A DNA stretch of 39,976 nt from NCBI GenBank assembly GCA_028706405.1, contig JAQWBM010000017.1, forward strand, positions 1 through 39,976, given 5' to 3'. Position 1 is the stretch's first letter, and each line of letters starts with the position of its first letter. The stretch comes from Eubacteriales bacterium (lineage in GTDB: Bacteria; Bacillota; Clostridia; Peptostreptococcales; Anaerovoracaceae). Both the position numbers and the translations under genes were made by a program. This document shows, in pieces, positions 1 through 7,311 of the stretch. The notes under the pieces are model-generated. The model ran no database searches, was not told the DNA's origin, and worked only from the letters and a program-made list of their open reading frames with translations.

Positions 1-155
1 CAATGAAAATCTATGGTTCTTATGGTTACTCAACTGAATATCCATGCGGCAGATGGCTGCGTGACGCAAAGCAGTTTGAAACACTGGAAGGAACCTCAAA
101 TATACACATGGGTATAGTTGCAGGAATTGAACTTGGATATCAGCCAAATAGATAA
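1..155 (+). CDS. Acyl-CoA dehydrogenase, C-terminal end (probably glutaryl-CoA dehydrogenase), 5' truncated
   Basis: The frame beginning at base 3 is open from the window edge to a TAA at 153-155 and gives the last 50 residues of a protein. The visible stretch contains IYGSYGYSTEYP, LRDAKQFETLEGTSNIH and ends GIELGYQPNR. This is the FAD/substrate-proximal C-terminal helix region of the acyl-CoA dehydrogenase family, where the LEGTSNI-type motif is characteristic. The gene lies 76 bp upstream of gcdA on the same strand with no terminator between them, so the two are probably cotranscribed. That neighbour makes a non-decarboxylating glutaryl-CoA dehydrogenase feeding glutaconyl-CoA to the decarboxylase the best guess. 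The N-terminal nine-tenths, including the catalytic base, is outside the window, so substrate specificity cannot be read. Confidence 0.85.
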   Translation, partial: MKIYGSYGYSTEYPCGRWLRDAKQFETLEGTSNIHMGIVAGIELGYQPNR

Positions 156-231
156 AGAAATAATTTGAGATGGGAATAATTGAAATTCCCTTTGAAATAC
201 ACTATTTGATATACCTGAAAGGAGAATAAGA

Positions 232-1986
232 ATGATAAGTCAAAAATATCCATTACATCCCTATTTTGAAAAGATGGACGATATTGGTAAGGAACTTACC
301 CGTGTACAGAAAAAAAACGTTGAAGAACTGAAAGAGCAGGAAGATGTTATTGCTAAGGAAGTAGACCGCGTTAAAAACTTTGGCAAGGCTACTGAAGTGA
401 TGAATGAAAAGGGGGAATGGACCGGATGGCAGCGTCTGGAATATCTTGTAGATCCCGGAACATGGTGTCCTTTGCATACTATTTACGATCCTGCCGAAAA
501 TGATGAAGGAAATAGTGGAGTAATTGATGGACTCGGTAAAATTGCCGGAAGATGGGCCGTCATTATTGCTTCAAATAATAAGGTAATGGCTGGTGCGTGG
601 CTGGCAGGTCAGGCGGATAACGTATTGAGGGTAACAGATATTGCCAAGAGATTACATTTGCCTTTGGTATGGGTGCTCAATTGCAGCGGAGTTAAGCTGA
701 TGGAACAGGAAAAGATTTTTCCAAATCGCAGAGGAAACGGAACTCCATTCTTCAGGCATGCAGAACTGAATACGCTGGGCATACCTGTTATCGTTGGTAT
801 ATACGGAACTAATCCTGCAGGCGGAGGTTATCACGCAATTAGCCCGACTATATTGCTCGGACATAAGAAGTGTAATTTTGCAGTAGGTGGCGCCGGTATC
901 GTAAGCGGCATGGCTCCGAAAGGGTATATTGATGATGAAGTTGCAGATGCACTGATTGAGAATACAAAGAAGTTCAATGCAACGCCTCCAGGCCGTGTAG
1001 AAATCCACCATAACGGAACCGGATTCCTTAGAGACGTCTGTGATACAGAAGAGGAAGTACTTGACGATATAAAACGCTACATGAAGACTTTACCTGCATA
1101 TGATCCTATTTTCTATAGAGTCGCTGAACCTGCAGAACCAAAGTTCTCAGCTGACGATCTTTATAGCTTGATACCTTTTAATCAGAGACGCATTTACAAT
1201 ACATCTGAAGTTCTCGCACGTCTGTTTGATAATAGTGAGCATATGGAATATAGACCTGACTATGGTCCGGAAATGTACTGCGGTCTGGCTAAGATCGATG
1301 GATTCCTGACAGCATTTATAGCAAACAACCAGGGTGGACTGGGAGCAGAATATCCTGGATATGCCAAGGGTGAATACGGCGGTATTGGCGGGAAGCTTTA
1401 CCGTGAAGGACTCATAAAAATGAATGAGTTTGTAACCTTATGCGGTCGTGACCGTATTCCTATGATCTGGTTACAAGATACCACAGGTATAGATGTGGGT
1501 GATATATCTGAAATGGCAGAATTGCTTGGACTCGGACAATCATTGATTTACTCGATCGAACAGTCTGATCTTCCAATGATGACTATTGTTCTTAGAAAAG
1601 GAACGGCGGCGGCACACTATGTTTTAGGCGGACCGACTGCCAATGAAAACAACGCTTTCACTCTGGGAACCGCTGCAACTGAAATTTATGTTATGCACGG
1701 TGAAACAGCTGCTGCTGCATCATATGCCCGCAGACTGGTCAAAGATCAGGACGCAGGAAAACCTCTCGATGAGACGATAGGAAAAATGAACGATATGATC
1801 CAAGCATATAACGATAAATCAAGACCGTCATTCTGTGCAAAACTCGGCTTTGTTGATGAGATCGTTAACATGCCTGATCTTAGAAAGTATTGTAAAGCAT
1901 TTGTAGGAGCCTATTATCAAAATCCAAAGTCAATATGCCCATTCCATCAGATGCTTACTCCGAGATCTATCAAAGGCAAAGGTTAA
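232..1986 (+). CDS. gcdA: Glutaconyl-CoA decarboxylase, carboxyltransferase subunit alpha (GcdA)
   Basis: This is the carboxyltransferase subunit of the biotin-dependent, Na+-pumping glutaconyl-CoA decarboxylase. It moves the carboxyl group of glutaconyl-CoA to biotin, leaving crotonyl-CoA. The 584 residues match the known subunit length (about 587 in Acidaminococcus). Hallmarks seen are VLNCSGVK and PNRRGNGTPFFR in the N-terminal crotonase-like half, GIYGTNPAGGGYH, and in the second half VTLCGRDRIPMIW, QDTTGIDVGD, LRKGTAAAHYVLGGP and the C-terminal NPKSICPFHQM. The start is supported by AAAGGAGA at 218-225. The membrane (GcdB) and biotin-carrier (GcdC/D) subunits are not in the window downstream; a terminator follows instead, so they must be encoded elsewhere. 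Propionyl- or other acyl-CoA carboxylase beta subunits are related, but the match is much closer to GcdA. Confidence 0.93.
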   Translation: MISQKYPLHPYFEKMDDIGKELTRVQKKNVEELKEQEDVIAKEVDRVKNFGKATEVMNEKGEWTGWQRLEYLVDPGTWCPLHTIYDPAENDEGNSGVIDGLGKIAGRWAVIIASNNKVMAGAWLAGQADNVLRVTDIAKRLHLPLVWVLNCSGVKLMEQEKIFPNRRGNGTPFFRHAELNTLGIPVIVGIYGTNPAGGGYHAISPTILLGHKKCNFAVGGAGIVSGMAPKGYIDDEVADALIENTKKFNATPPGRVEIHHNGTGFLRDVCDTEEEVLDDIKRYMKTLPAYDPIFYRVAEPAEPKFSADDLYSLIPFNQRRIYNTSEVLARLFDNSEHMEYRPDYGPEMYCGLAKIDGFLTAFIANNQGGLGAEYPGYAKGEYGGIGGKLYREGLIKMNEFVTLCGRDRIPMIWLQDTTGIDVGDISEMAELLGLGQSLIYSIEQSDLPMMTIVLRKGTAAAHYVLGGPTANENNAFTLGTAATEIYVMHGETAAAASYARRLVKDQDAGKPLDETIGKMNDMIQAYNDKSRPSFCAKLGFVDEIVNMPDLRKYCKAFVGAYYQNPKSICPFHQMLTPRSIKGKG

Positions 1987-2077
1987 ACTCATTGATAGCA
2001 GCCGAAACTGGCTGGTATGAACATAATAATTGAGATAAAGAACTAAAAGTAAAATTTTTATATCACAAATGATAACC

Positions 2078-2112
2078 AAAAAGGCTGACCAGATTATTTG
2101 CTCAGCCTTTTT
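2078..2112 (+). terminator. Rho-independent terminator of the gcdA transcript
   Basis: A perfect 11-bp inverted repeat, AAAAAGGCTGA (2078-2088) against TCAGCCTTTTT (2102-2112), with a 13-nt loop. The right arm ends in five T. It lies 92 bp after the gcdA stop and before the promoter of the next gene, so it separates gcdA from the sigma-54 activator transcript. The A-run on the left may allow weak function on the other strand too. Confidence 0.88.
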
Positions 2113-2148
2113 GTAGTATAGTAAACAGTGCATTGAACTTCTTTTTCC

Positions 2149-2177
2149 TTGACGAAAATTTTTTTTCATTTTATACT
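2149..2177 (+). promoter_or_regulatory. Sigma-70-type promoter for the sigma-54 activator gene
   Basis: TTGACG at 2149-2154 and TATACT at 2172-2177 are separated by exactly 17 bp of A/T-rich sequence. It is the only strong candidate between the gcdA terminator and the activator at 2335, and it implies an approximately 150-nt leader. The activator is therefore expressed from a housekeeping promoter. Confidence 0.7.
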
Positions 2178-2239
2178 AGTTGTATACGGACAATATGGTC
2201 TGCTGGACAAACCTAACCTTTTATGATGGTTTTTTTTTC

Positions 2240-2280
2240 AGCGCCAGATAAAATCCAGTGAAAAAATTTAGCACCAGATA
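2240..2280 (+). repeat. Tandem AGCRCCAGATA motif, 30-bp period, in the leader of the sigma-54 activator
   Basis: AGCGCCAGATA at 2240-2250 recurs as AGCACCAGATA at 2270-2280, ten of eleven bases identical. The copies are 30 bp apart start to start, close to three helical turns. They lie between the promoter at 2149-2177 and the start codon at 2335. The phasing fits a pair of protein-binding sites on one DNA face, perhaps autoregulation, but this is inference from one pair. Confidence 0.35.
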
Positions 2281-2334
2281 TGTCAGTTAAGCGAATAGCT
2301 TCAAGAATTTGCTTCAAAGAAAGGATGCAATAAT

Positions 2335-4449
2335 ATGTTCAATGCTGATTCTTTGAATTCGGCTTCATTTTTAACTGTCGGTCAGATGATGAATAAGAAT
2401 TTTGAAGTTCTTCATTCAAGAGATACGCTGCGTACAGTAATCGAGTATTATATAAAATACAAGATAGATTCATTACCGGTTGTTGACGAAAATGAAAAAT
2501 TAATAGGAGTATTTCCTAAAAAAAGACTGCTTAAAGCTTTACTGGAGGATGTAAATCTGGATATGCCATGTGAGCCTTACATGGTAAAAAATCCGGTCAT
2601 CTTGTCAATAGATCAGAGCTACAATGAATATTCATTGGTTGGAAGGGTTACAAAAAGTCAGGTTGATAATGTTGTTGTTTTGGATCAATCCAATAAAGTT
2701 GTTGGAATGCTTGGAACAGCAGAATATCTCAGAGGGAGCCTTAATGTGATAACATCCTCGTGTGCGCTTCTGGAGTCCCTGTTCAGAGTCAATAAAGAGG
2801 GTTTTATAATTGTTGACAAAAAAGGATACATCCTTAGTATGAACCCTGCGGCTGAACGAATGTTTAAACTGAATTTTTTTGAAGTAAGAGGTGAGCTGAT
2901 CAAGGAAGTGTTTCCTGAGATCACGGCTTCAAATCAACTTCAAATAGGGCTGAAAAGAAGAGTAAGATCCCTGCCGGTGATCATCAACCATGTGCCTATA
3001 ATAAAAAATGAGGAACAAATCGGATCAAGTTTCACCCTTCTGGACATTTCAGATATAGAAAAAATTGCCAAAGAGTTGGAAATTGTAAAAGATAAGCAAA
3101 TGATGATAGACGGTGTTCTAAACGCTTCTTCTGACGGAGTGTTCGTTTCTGATATTTCAGGGACATTAAAATATGTAAACGAAAAAGCATGTTCTTTAGT
3201 TGGCATGACAACGGAACAAATAATAGGAAAATCTATACAGTCATTGCTTCAGATAGATCGGTCTATAAAATCAGCTAAAAACGAGTTACCTGAAGTTGGG
3301 TATTGTGATATTTTTGGAAAGAAGTGCATAGTTTCACATGCTCCGTTCAGGAAAGACAATAATGATGGAACAGAGATCACCGGAATTGTAAGCACCGCAT
3401 ATCTCAACGATAATGTAGTCACAGAAGAAATAGCACAAAAATGGTTTCATTTAAATCAGAAGGTGCAGCATCACTGCGATGAACGTGAAAAGCGCAATGG
3501 AAGCAACAGTCGCTTTGACAAAATTATAACAGAAAATCCGGAATTTGAAAAAATAAAACGAGAGGCAAAATTTATTGCAAGAAGTAGTTCAACTGTTCTC
3601 CTCACCGGAGAAAGCGGAGTAGGAAAAGATATGTTTGCTCGCGGTATTCATGAAGCAAGCCCCAGAGTACATCGGCCGATGATCAAAGTAAATTGTGTAT
3701 CTATTCCTGAAACTTTATTTGAATCTGAGCTGTTTGGTTATGCGCCGGGCTCATTTACAGGTGCATTGAAAAACGGAAAACCAGGTTATTTTGAAAGAGC
3801 ACACCGGGGAACGATTTTTCTTGATGAAATTGGAGACATGCCATTATCCATACAAGCTAAGCTGTTACAGGTGCTTCAGGAAAAAGAATTTATGCGTGTA
3901 GGAGGAACAACCAAGCAAACGGTAGATGTAAGGATTATAGCAGCTACTAATCGTGATTTACGTGAGGCAATCGATAAAAAGGTCTTTCGGGAAGACCTGT
4001 TTTACAGACTCAATGTAATTGAGTTCAATTTGCCTCCGCTGCGAGAGCGTGCTGAAGACATTATTCCACTGGCTGAATCCTTTATTGATAAATATAATAA
4101 GATTTTAGGATCAAAGGTAACGGGTATGAATGAGAAAGCAAAAAAGGCTTTGCAGGATTATTCCTGGCCCGGTAATATACGTGAACTCGAAAATGCTATA
4201 GAACGTGCAGCAAATTATGTATGGGAGGGTGAAATCGGTATCGATAATCTTCCGGGTCAAATTATGCAATCAGAGCATAAATTGTCGCCGTCTTACTCAT
4301 CTTACCGTAACTCAATGATTGACTTTGAAAAGGAAATACTGATTGATGTTCTGAAAAAAACCAATGGAAACCGGAGTGCAGCTGCGAGAATGCTCCGATT
4401 AAGCAGGTCCGCTTTTTATGACAGGCTGACAAAGTACAATCTTAAATAG
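2335..4449 (+). CDS. Sigma-54-dependent transcriptional activator with CBS pair and two PAS domains
   Basis: A bacterial enhancer-binding protein of 704 residues. Its order is a CBS pair (about 12-130, starting VGQMMNKNFEVL), a first PAS domain (about 140-245, EGFIIVDKKGYILSMNPAA), a second PAS domain (about 260-360, DGVFVSDISGTLKYVN), an AAA+ sigma-54 interaction domain (about 400-625) and a Fis-type helix-turn-helix at the C-terminus (NRSAAARMLRLSRSAFYDRL, from 679). Walker A is GESGVGKD (425-432), the sigma-54 contact loop is GSFTGA (472-477, Ser in place of the usual Ala) and Walker B is LDEIGD (496-501). AAAGGA lies upstream of the ATG. CBS domains commonly bind adenine nucleotides, so it may sense energy state, with PAS adding redox or ligand sensing. 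Position beside gcdA suggests control of fermentation genes, but no clear -24/-12 promoter was found in the window, so targets are unproven. Confidence 0.9.
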   Translation: MFNADSLNSASFLTVGQMMNKNFEVLHSRDTLRTVIEYYIKYKIDSLPVVDENEKLIGVFPKKRLLKALLEDVNLDMPCEPYMVKNPVILSIDQSYNEYSLVGRVTKSQVDNVVVLDQSNKVVGMLGTAEYLRGSLNVITSSCALLESLFRVNKEGFIIVDKKGYILSMNPAAERMFKLNFFEVRGELIKEVFPEITASNQLQIGLKRRVRSLPVIINHVPIIKNEEQIGSSFTLLDISDIEKIAKELEIVKDKQMMIDGVLNASSDGVFVSDISGTLKYVNEKACSLVGMTTEQIIGKSIQSLLQIDRSIKSAKNELPEVGYCDIFGKKCIVSHAPFRKDNNDGTEITGIVSTAYLNDNVVTEEIAQKWFHLNQKVQHHCDEREKRNGSNSRFDKIITENPEFEKIKREAKFIARSSSTVLLTGESGVGKDMFARGIHEASPRVHRPMIKVNCVSIPETLFESELFGYAPGSFTGALKNGKPGYFERAHRGTIFLDEIGDMPLSIQAKLLQVLQEKEFMRVGGTTKQTVDVRIIAATNRDLREAIDKKVFREDLFYRLNVIEFNLPPLRERAEDIIPLAESFIDKYNKILGSKVTGMNEKAKKALQDYSWPGNIRELENAIERAANYVWEGEIGIDNLPGQIMQSEHKLSPSYSSYRNSMIDFEKEILIDVLKKTNGNRSAAARMLRLSRSAFYDRLTKYNLK

Positions 4450-4518
4450 ATACGAACGGAAGTGCTGAAGTATGAGTTCATTTATATAATGGGAATTAAG
4501 CAAGCTTCTTGTAAATGT

Positions 4519-4908
4519 TCAAACAAGCTTTACAGCAGGAATGACAAGAAGCTCAGCTATATTCCCAAGCTTTTTCCCGAGAAGATTCACTATATTTGAG
4601 TTCATATCCGTTTCCCCCGATTCACCTACAATTATGTGGGTTATTTTGTTTTTCTTAACCTGGTTTGCCAGTGTTTCCGCCACATCATTGGAACGTACAA
4701 CAGTAAGGTTGGCATCATATTCAAGAGCTTTTTCATATAGGTATTCCAAAGCATCCCCTTCTTTGGTATGTCCTAAAAAATTAAACTTATAATGTGCAAC
4801 GTGTATTATAAAAAGTTCTCCGTTATTATCTCCGAGGATATTGTTACCATACTGTATCAAACGATCACAGGTCTTTTGTTGCGTTACGCAAACCATGACA
4901 TTTTTCAT
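4519..4908 (-). CDS. Universal stress protein (UspA-fold) family protein
   Basis: A 129-residue single-domain protein opening with a beta strand (KNVMVCVTQQK). It has a strand-helix alternation with ELFIIHVAHY near 32-41 and a late THIIVGESGETDMNSNIVN segment followed by AELLVIPA. That arrangement is typical of the UspA fold; the G-rich VGESGE(x)n segment occupies the place of the nucleotide-binding loop, although the canonical G-2x-G-9x-G(S/T) pattern is only partly preserved, so ATP binding is uncertain. The N-terminus resembles the Usp domain of KdpD. The gene is convergent with the sigma-54 activator (70-bp gap). Its ATG is preceded by AAAAGGGGATG on the minus strand, a good ribosome site. 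Confidence 0.75.
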   Translation of the reverse strand: MKNVMVCVTQQKTCDRLIQYGNNILGDNNGELFIIHVAHYKFNFLGHTKEGDALEYLYEKALEYDANLTVVRSNDVAETLANQVKKNKITHIIVGESGETDMNSNIVNLLGKKLGNIAELLVIPAVKLV

Positions 4909-4932
4909 CTTTTCATCCCCTTTTAATATGCA

Positions 4933-4976
4933 GTCACAGTGACATGTACTTCTTTAATTATACCCTAACACATGTC
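4933..4976 (-). promoter_or_regulatory. Candidate promoter and operator region of the Usp-family gene
   Basis: On the minus strand a TATAAT hexamer (4962 down to 4957) lies about 50 bp before the Usp start codon; no good -35 hexamer accompanies it. It is flanked by an inverted pair GACATGT (4941-4947) and ACATGTC (4970-4976), and next to it lies the perfect palindrome GTCAC-A-GTGAC (4933-4943). A regulator binding over the -10 is plausible but not established. Confidence 0.4.
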
Positions 4977-5063
4977 CTATTAACAGGTAAAAGTTTAGCC
5001 AGAGCGACACAAAGTCCCTCCAACGCCGGATGAAGCCATACCCTGCACAAAAGCTTATAGTCT

Positions 5064-5281
5064 TTGAACGACGGCGTCAGTCACCCGATTCTTAAGCGGC
5101 GGGTTACCAATTAACAGGCTGTAAGCGGCGGGTACAACCCCCGACTGACGCCTACGGTTTCGGCTTCCGGCAAGTAAATTGCCAAAACCCGAAACCAACC
5201 GTTCAACAATTTGAGTGCCGTGCGAACATTCGCCTTCGGCGAATCGCACATGGCGATGCAAATCGAACAAGTCGATTTGAA
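5064..5281. repeat. Interspersed hairpin-rich repeat, copy A (218 bp)
   Basis: This stretch shares most of its length with 34770-34924, beginning TTGAACGACGGCGTCAGT and ending AACAAGTCGATTTGAA in both. Internal structure: a 10-bp stem GGCGTCAGTC (5073-5082) with GACTGACGCC (5143-5152); GGTTTCGG (5156-5163) with CCGAAACC (5189-5196) enclosing GGCAA/TTGCC; a module absent from copy B (about 5202-5265) with ATTCGCC/GGCGAAT inside GTGCG/CGCAC; and a terminal CAAATCGA/TCGATTTG hairpin. It fills much of the 471-bp gap between the divergent Usp and DUF308 genes. No transposase or flanking target duplication is visible; family and function are unknown to me. Confidence 0.85.
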
Positions 5282-5304
5282 TTGTGTAAATCCATTAAAG
5301 TGCA

Positions 5305-5334
5305 TTGACGATAAATAGTGATTGATAATATAAT
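5305..5334 (+). promoter_or_regulatory. Sigma-70-type promoter for the DUF308 gene
   Basis: TTGACG at 5305-5310 and a consensus TATAAT at 5329-5334, 18 bp apart, 46 bp before the start codon region. It begins about 24 bp beyond the end of repeat copy A, so the repeat lies just upstream of the promoter and not in the transcript. No terminator is evident before the next two genes, so this may drive 5380-8016. Confidence 0.72.
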
Positions 5335-5379
5335 AAACAGTAAGTTTGCGATACAAGTATCCATATATCAAGGAGGTCA

Positions 5380-5925
5380 ATGGTGAGATTATTAAAAATA
5401 GCAGCAGGAGTTATACTGATTTTAACAGGAGTTTTTTGTTTTGCAAATCCCGGAGTAACATTCCTTTCAATGGCATTTATATTGGGAATGGCAATGATAC
5501 TCTCTGGAATAATAGGGATTCTGGCATATCTAAAAAATGTCAACAAGGAAAACTCGAGTTTACTTATTATTGAGGGAATTACCAGCTTTATCCTGGGCTT
5601 TCTTGTATTATCAAATCAGCTGCTTGCGGATGCAGCAATTCTGGTATTTTTTGGAATGTGGTTAATGTTTTCGGGGATATTACGTGTAGCAGAGGCATAT
5701 TCCGCCAAAAAGTCAGGCTTGACTATATGGCAGGCGCCTCTAGTGTTGGGTCTCGCCGGAATATCTATAGGGATTTATTCATTTTTTAATACGGTCCTGT
5801 TTACATTTTCAGTCGTTGTACTGGTTGGCATTGTGTTTATAATGCAGGGCATAAATGTTCTAATGGTTGGCCTGAGTCTTTCCTATTATTACAAAAAATA
5901 TTTGCATAAAACCGCAGAACAATAG
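5380..5925 (+). CDS. HdeD/DUF308-family integral membrane protein
   Basis: A 181-residue, very hydrophobic protein with about six transmembrane helices in three hairpins. The repeating pattern (AAGVILILTGVFCFANPGV, then MAFILGMAMILSGIIGI, then ITSFILGFLVLSNQ) is typical of the HdeD/DUF308 family, whose members are linked to acid or general stress in enterics but are mostly uncharacterised. The ribosome site AGGAGG (5371-5376) is only 3 nt from the ATG at 5380 but 6 nt from an in-frame GTG at 5383, so the real start may be the GTG, one codon later. A strong promoter precedes it. It is followed after 49 bp by the ASKHA gene on the same strand; a short ATTATG-GTT-CATAAT hairpin (5938-5952) without a T-run lies between. 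Confidence 0.8.
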   Translation: MVRLLKIAAGVILILTGVFCFANPGVTFLSMAFILGMAMILSGIIGILAYLKNVNKENSSLLIIEGITSFILGFLVLSNQLLADAAILVFFGMWLMFSGILRVAEAYSAKKSGLTIWQAPLVLGLAGISIGIYSFFNTVLFTFSVVVLVGIVFIMQGINVLMVGLSLSYYYKKYLHKTAEQ

Positions 5926-5974
5926 TTTAGAATAAATATTATGGTTCATAATCAAGCGGGAGGAACTTAAGATT

Positions 5975-7294
5975 ATGGCTGATAAGAACGGATTGAGCAT
6001 AAACAGCGGAAAGCGCAGGGAGTATGGGATTGCTTTTGACATTGGAACTACAACCGTTGTGGGAATGCTATGGAATCTTCATGAAAACATCCTGGCGGAT
6101 AAGATTGCTAGAACAAATCCTCAAAGTAAGTTAGGAGCAGATGTAATTTCCAGGATCACATATGTGAATGGCAACCCGGAAAAGCTTAGAGATATGCAGC
6201 GCCTGATTATTGATTGTTGCAATGAACTTCTTGATGCCTTTTCGGACAAGCATCAAATATTGAAAGAATGGTTCCGTAAAGCTACAGTAGTTGGGAATAC
6301 AACGATGAGCCATTTCTTCCTGGGAATAGATACTTCCGGACTGGCGCATTCTCCTTTTAAAGCCGGATTTAAAGGGACCATGGTGAAAACTGCTTCAGAG
6401 CTTGGTCTGCATATGAATGATAATGCTGAAATCTTTGTGCTTCCAAACATTGCAGGGCATGTCGGCTCAGATATCGTTGGAGTCATGATTTCTTCCAAGA
6501 TTGAAAAGAAACAAGGTATTACCATTGCGATCGATATTGGAACCAATGGTGAAATCATATTGAACGGTAAAGGCCGTCTTCTTGTTTGCTCTACTGCTGC
6601 AGGTCCCGCTTTTGAAGGTGCTGGGATATATAGCGGAATGCGCGCAGCGGAGGGAGCGATTGAGAAGATCAAGATACATAATAATAAAGTATATATTGAA
6701 GTAATCGGAAGTAAAGAGCCGGAAGGACTTTGCGGCTCCGGTATCGTTGATGCAGTTGGGATGATGCTTGATGCTAAGATTCTTGATTATAAGGGAAAGC
6801 TTATAACACAGGAAGAAGCTTTAGATAAAGGATTTAATATTGAAATTGTAAATAGATTAAGAAAAGGTGCTCAAGGTAATGAATTTGTTATAGCATGGAG
6901 AAATGAAAGAGAAGACATAGTCATAACGCAAAAGGATATTCGGCAGATTCAACTGGCCAAGGGCGCCATTTTCGCAGGAGCTCTTGTATTGCTGGAATGT
7001 CTGGGCGCAGAGATTTCTGAGGTCTGTGAGATCCTCCTCGCAGGGGCATTCGGCAGTAATATTAACATAAAAAGCGCATTAAGGATCGGACTGATTCCTG
7101 ATGTGGATGAAAATCAAATTTACAGTTTAGGCAATGCTGCAGGGGCAGGTGCTTGTATGGCGCTGATTTCCGAAGATGTAAAAAGGGAGGCGAGCATGCT
7201 GGCGATTGAAGCATTACACGTGGAACTGGCCTTATATCCGAGCTTTGAAAAAAAATTTCTGGAGGGCATGTATTTTCCTAAGAACCAAAATTAG
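5975..7294 (+). CDS. ASKHA-fold ATPase of the RACo/DUF4445 family, lacking the ferredoxin domain
   Basis: This is the ATPase part of the reductive-activator-of-corrinoid-protein (RACo) family, proteins that use ATP to drive reduction of inactive Co(II) corrinoid back to Co(I). The 439 residues begin almost directly with the first phosphate motif GIAFDIGTTTVVG. They continue with VVGNTTMSHFFLGID, a second phosphate loop AIDIGTNGEI, GPAFEGAGI, GLCGSGIVDA and LLAGAFGSN. Canonical RACo is around 630 residues with an N-terminal [2Fe-2S] ferredoxin domain; here only about ten residues precede the ATPase, and no cysteine cluster is present, so an external electron donor would be needed. GGGAGG at 5958-5963 supports the start. 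The next gene starts 17 bp after its stop and encodes a corrinoid-activation-type partner, consistent with a two-protein reactivase. Confidence 0.82.
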   Translation: MADKNGLSINSGKRREYGIAFDIGTTTVVGMLWNLHENILADKIARTNPQSKLGADVISRITYVNGNPEKLRDMQRLIIDCCNELLDAFSDKHQILKEWFRKATVVGNTTMSHFFLGIDTSGLAHSPFKAGFKGTMVKTASELGLHMNDNAEIFVLPNIAGHVGSDIVGVMISSKIEKKQGITIAIDIGTNGEIILNGKGRLLVCSTAAGPAFEGAGIYSGMRAAEGAIEKIKIHNNKVYIEVIGSKEPEGLCGSGIVDAVGMMLDAKILDYKGKLITQEEALDKGFNIEIVNRLRKGAQGNEFVIAWRNEREDIVITQKDIRQIQLAKGAIFAGALVLLECLGAEISEVCEILLAGAFGSNINIKSALRIGLIPDVDENQIYSLGNAAGAGACMALISEDVKREASMLAIEALHVELALYPSFEKKFLEGMYFPKNQN

Positions 7295-7311
7295 GGAATG
7301 AACAATATGGA

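Noticed and set aside
156..231. Sigma-54 promoter (-24/-12) ahead of gcdA
   Set aside because: No TGGCAC-N5-TTGC-like pair is present; the gap looks like a plain intra-operon spacer.
4500..4535. Terminator between the sigma-54 activator and the Usp gene
   Set aside because: Repeated AAGCTT sites give only a bulged short stem with no T-run.
5055..5270. Minus-strand open frame of 71 codons over repeat copy A
   Set aside because: It lies within the interspersed repeat, is explained by stem-rich G/C-rich DNA, has no family match and no credible ribosome site.
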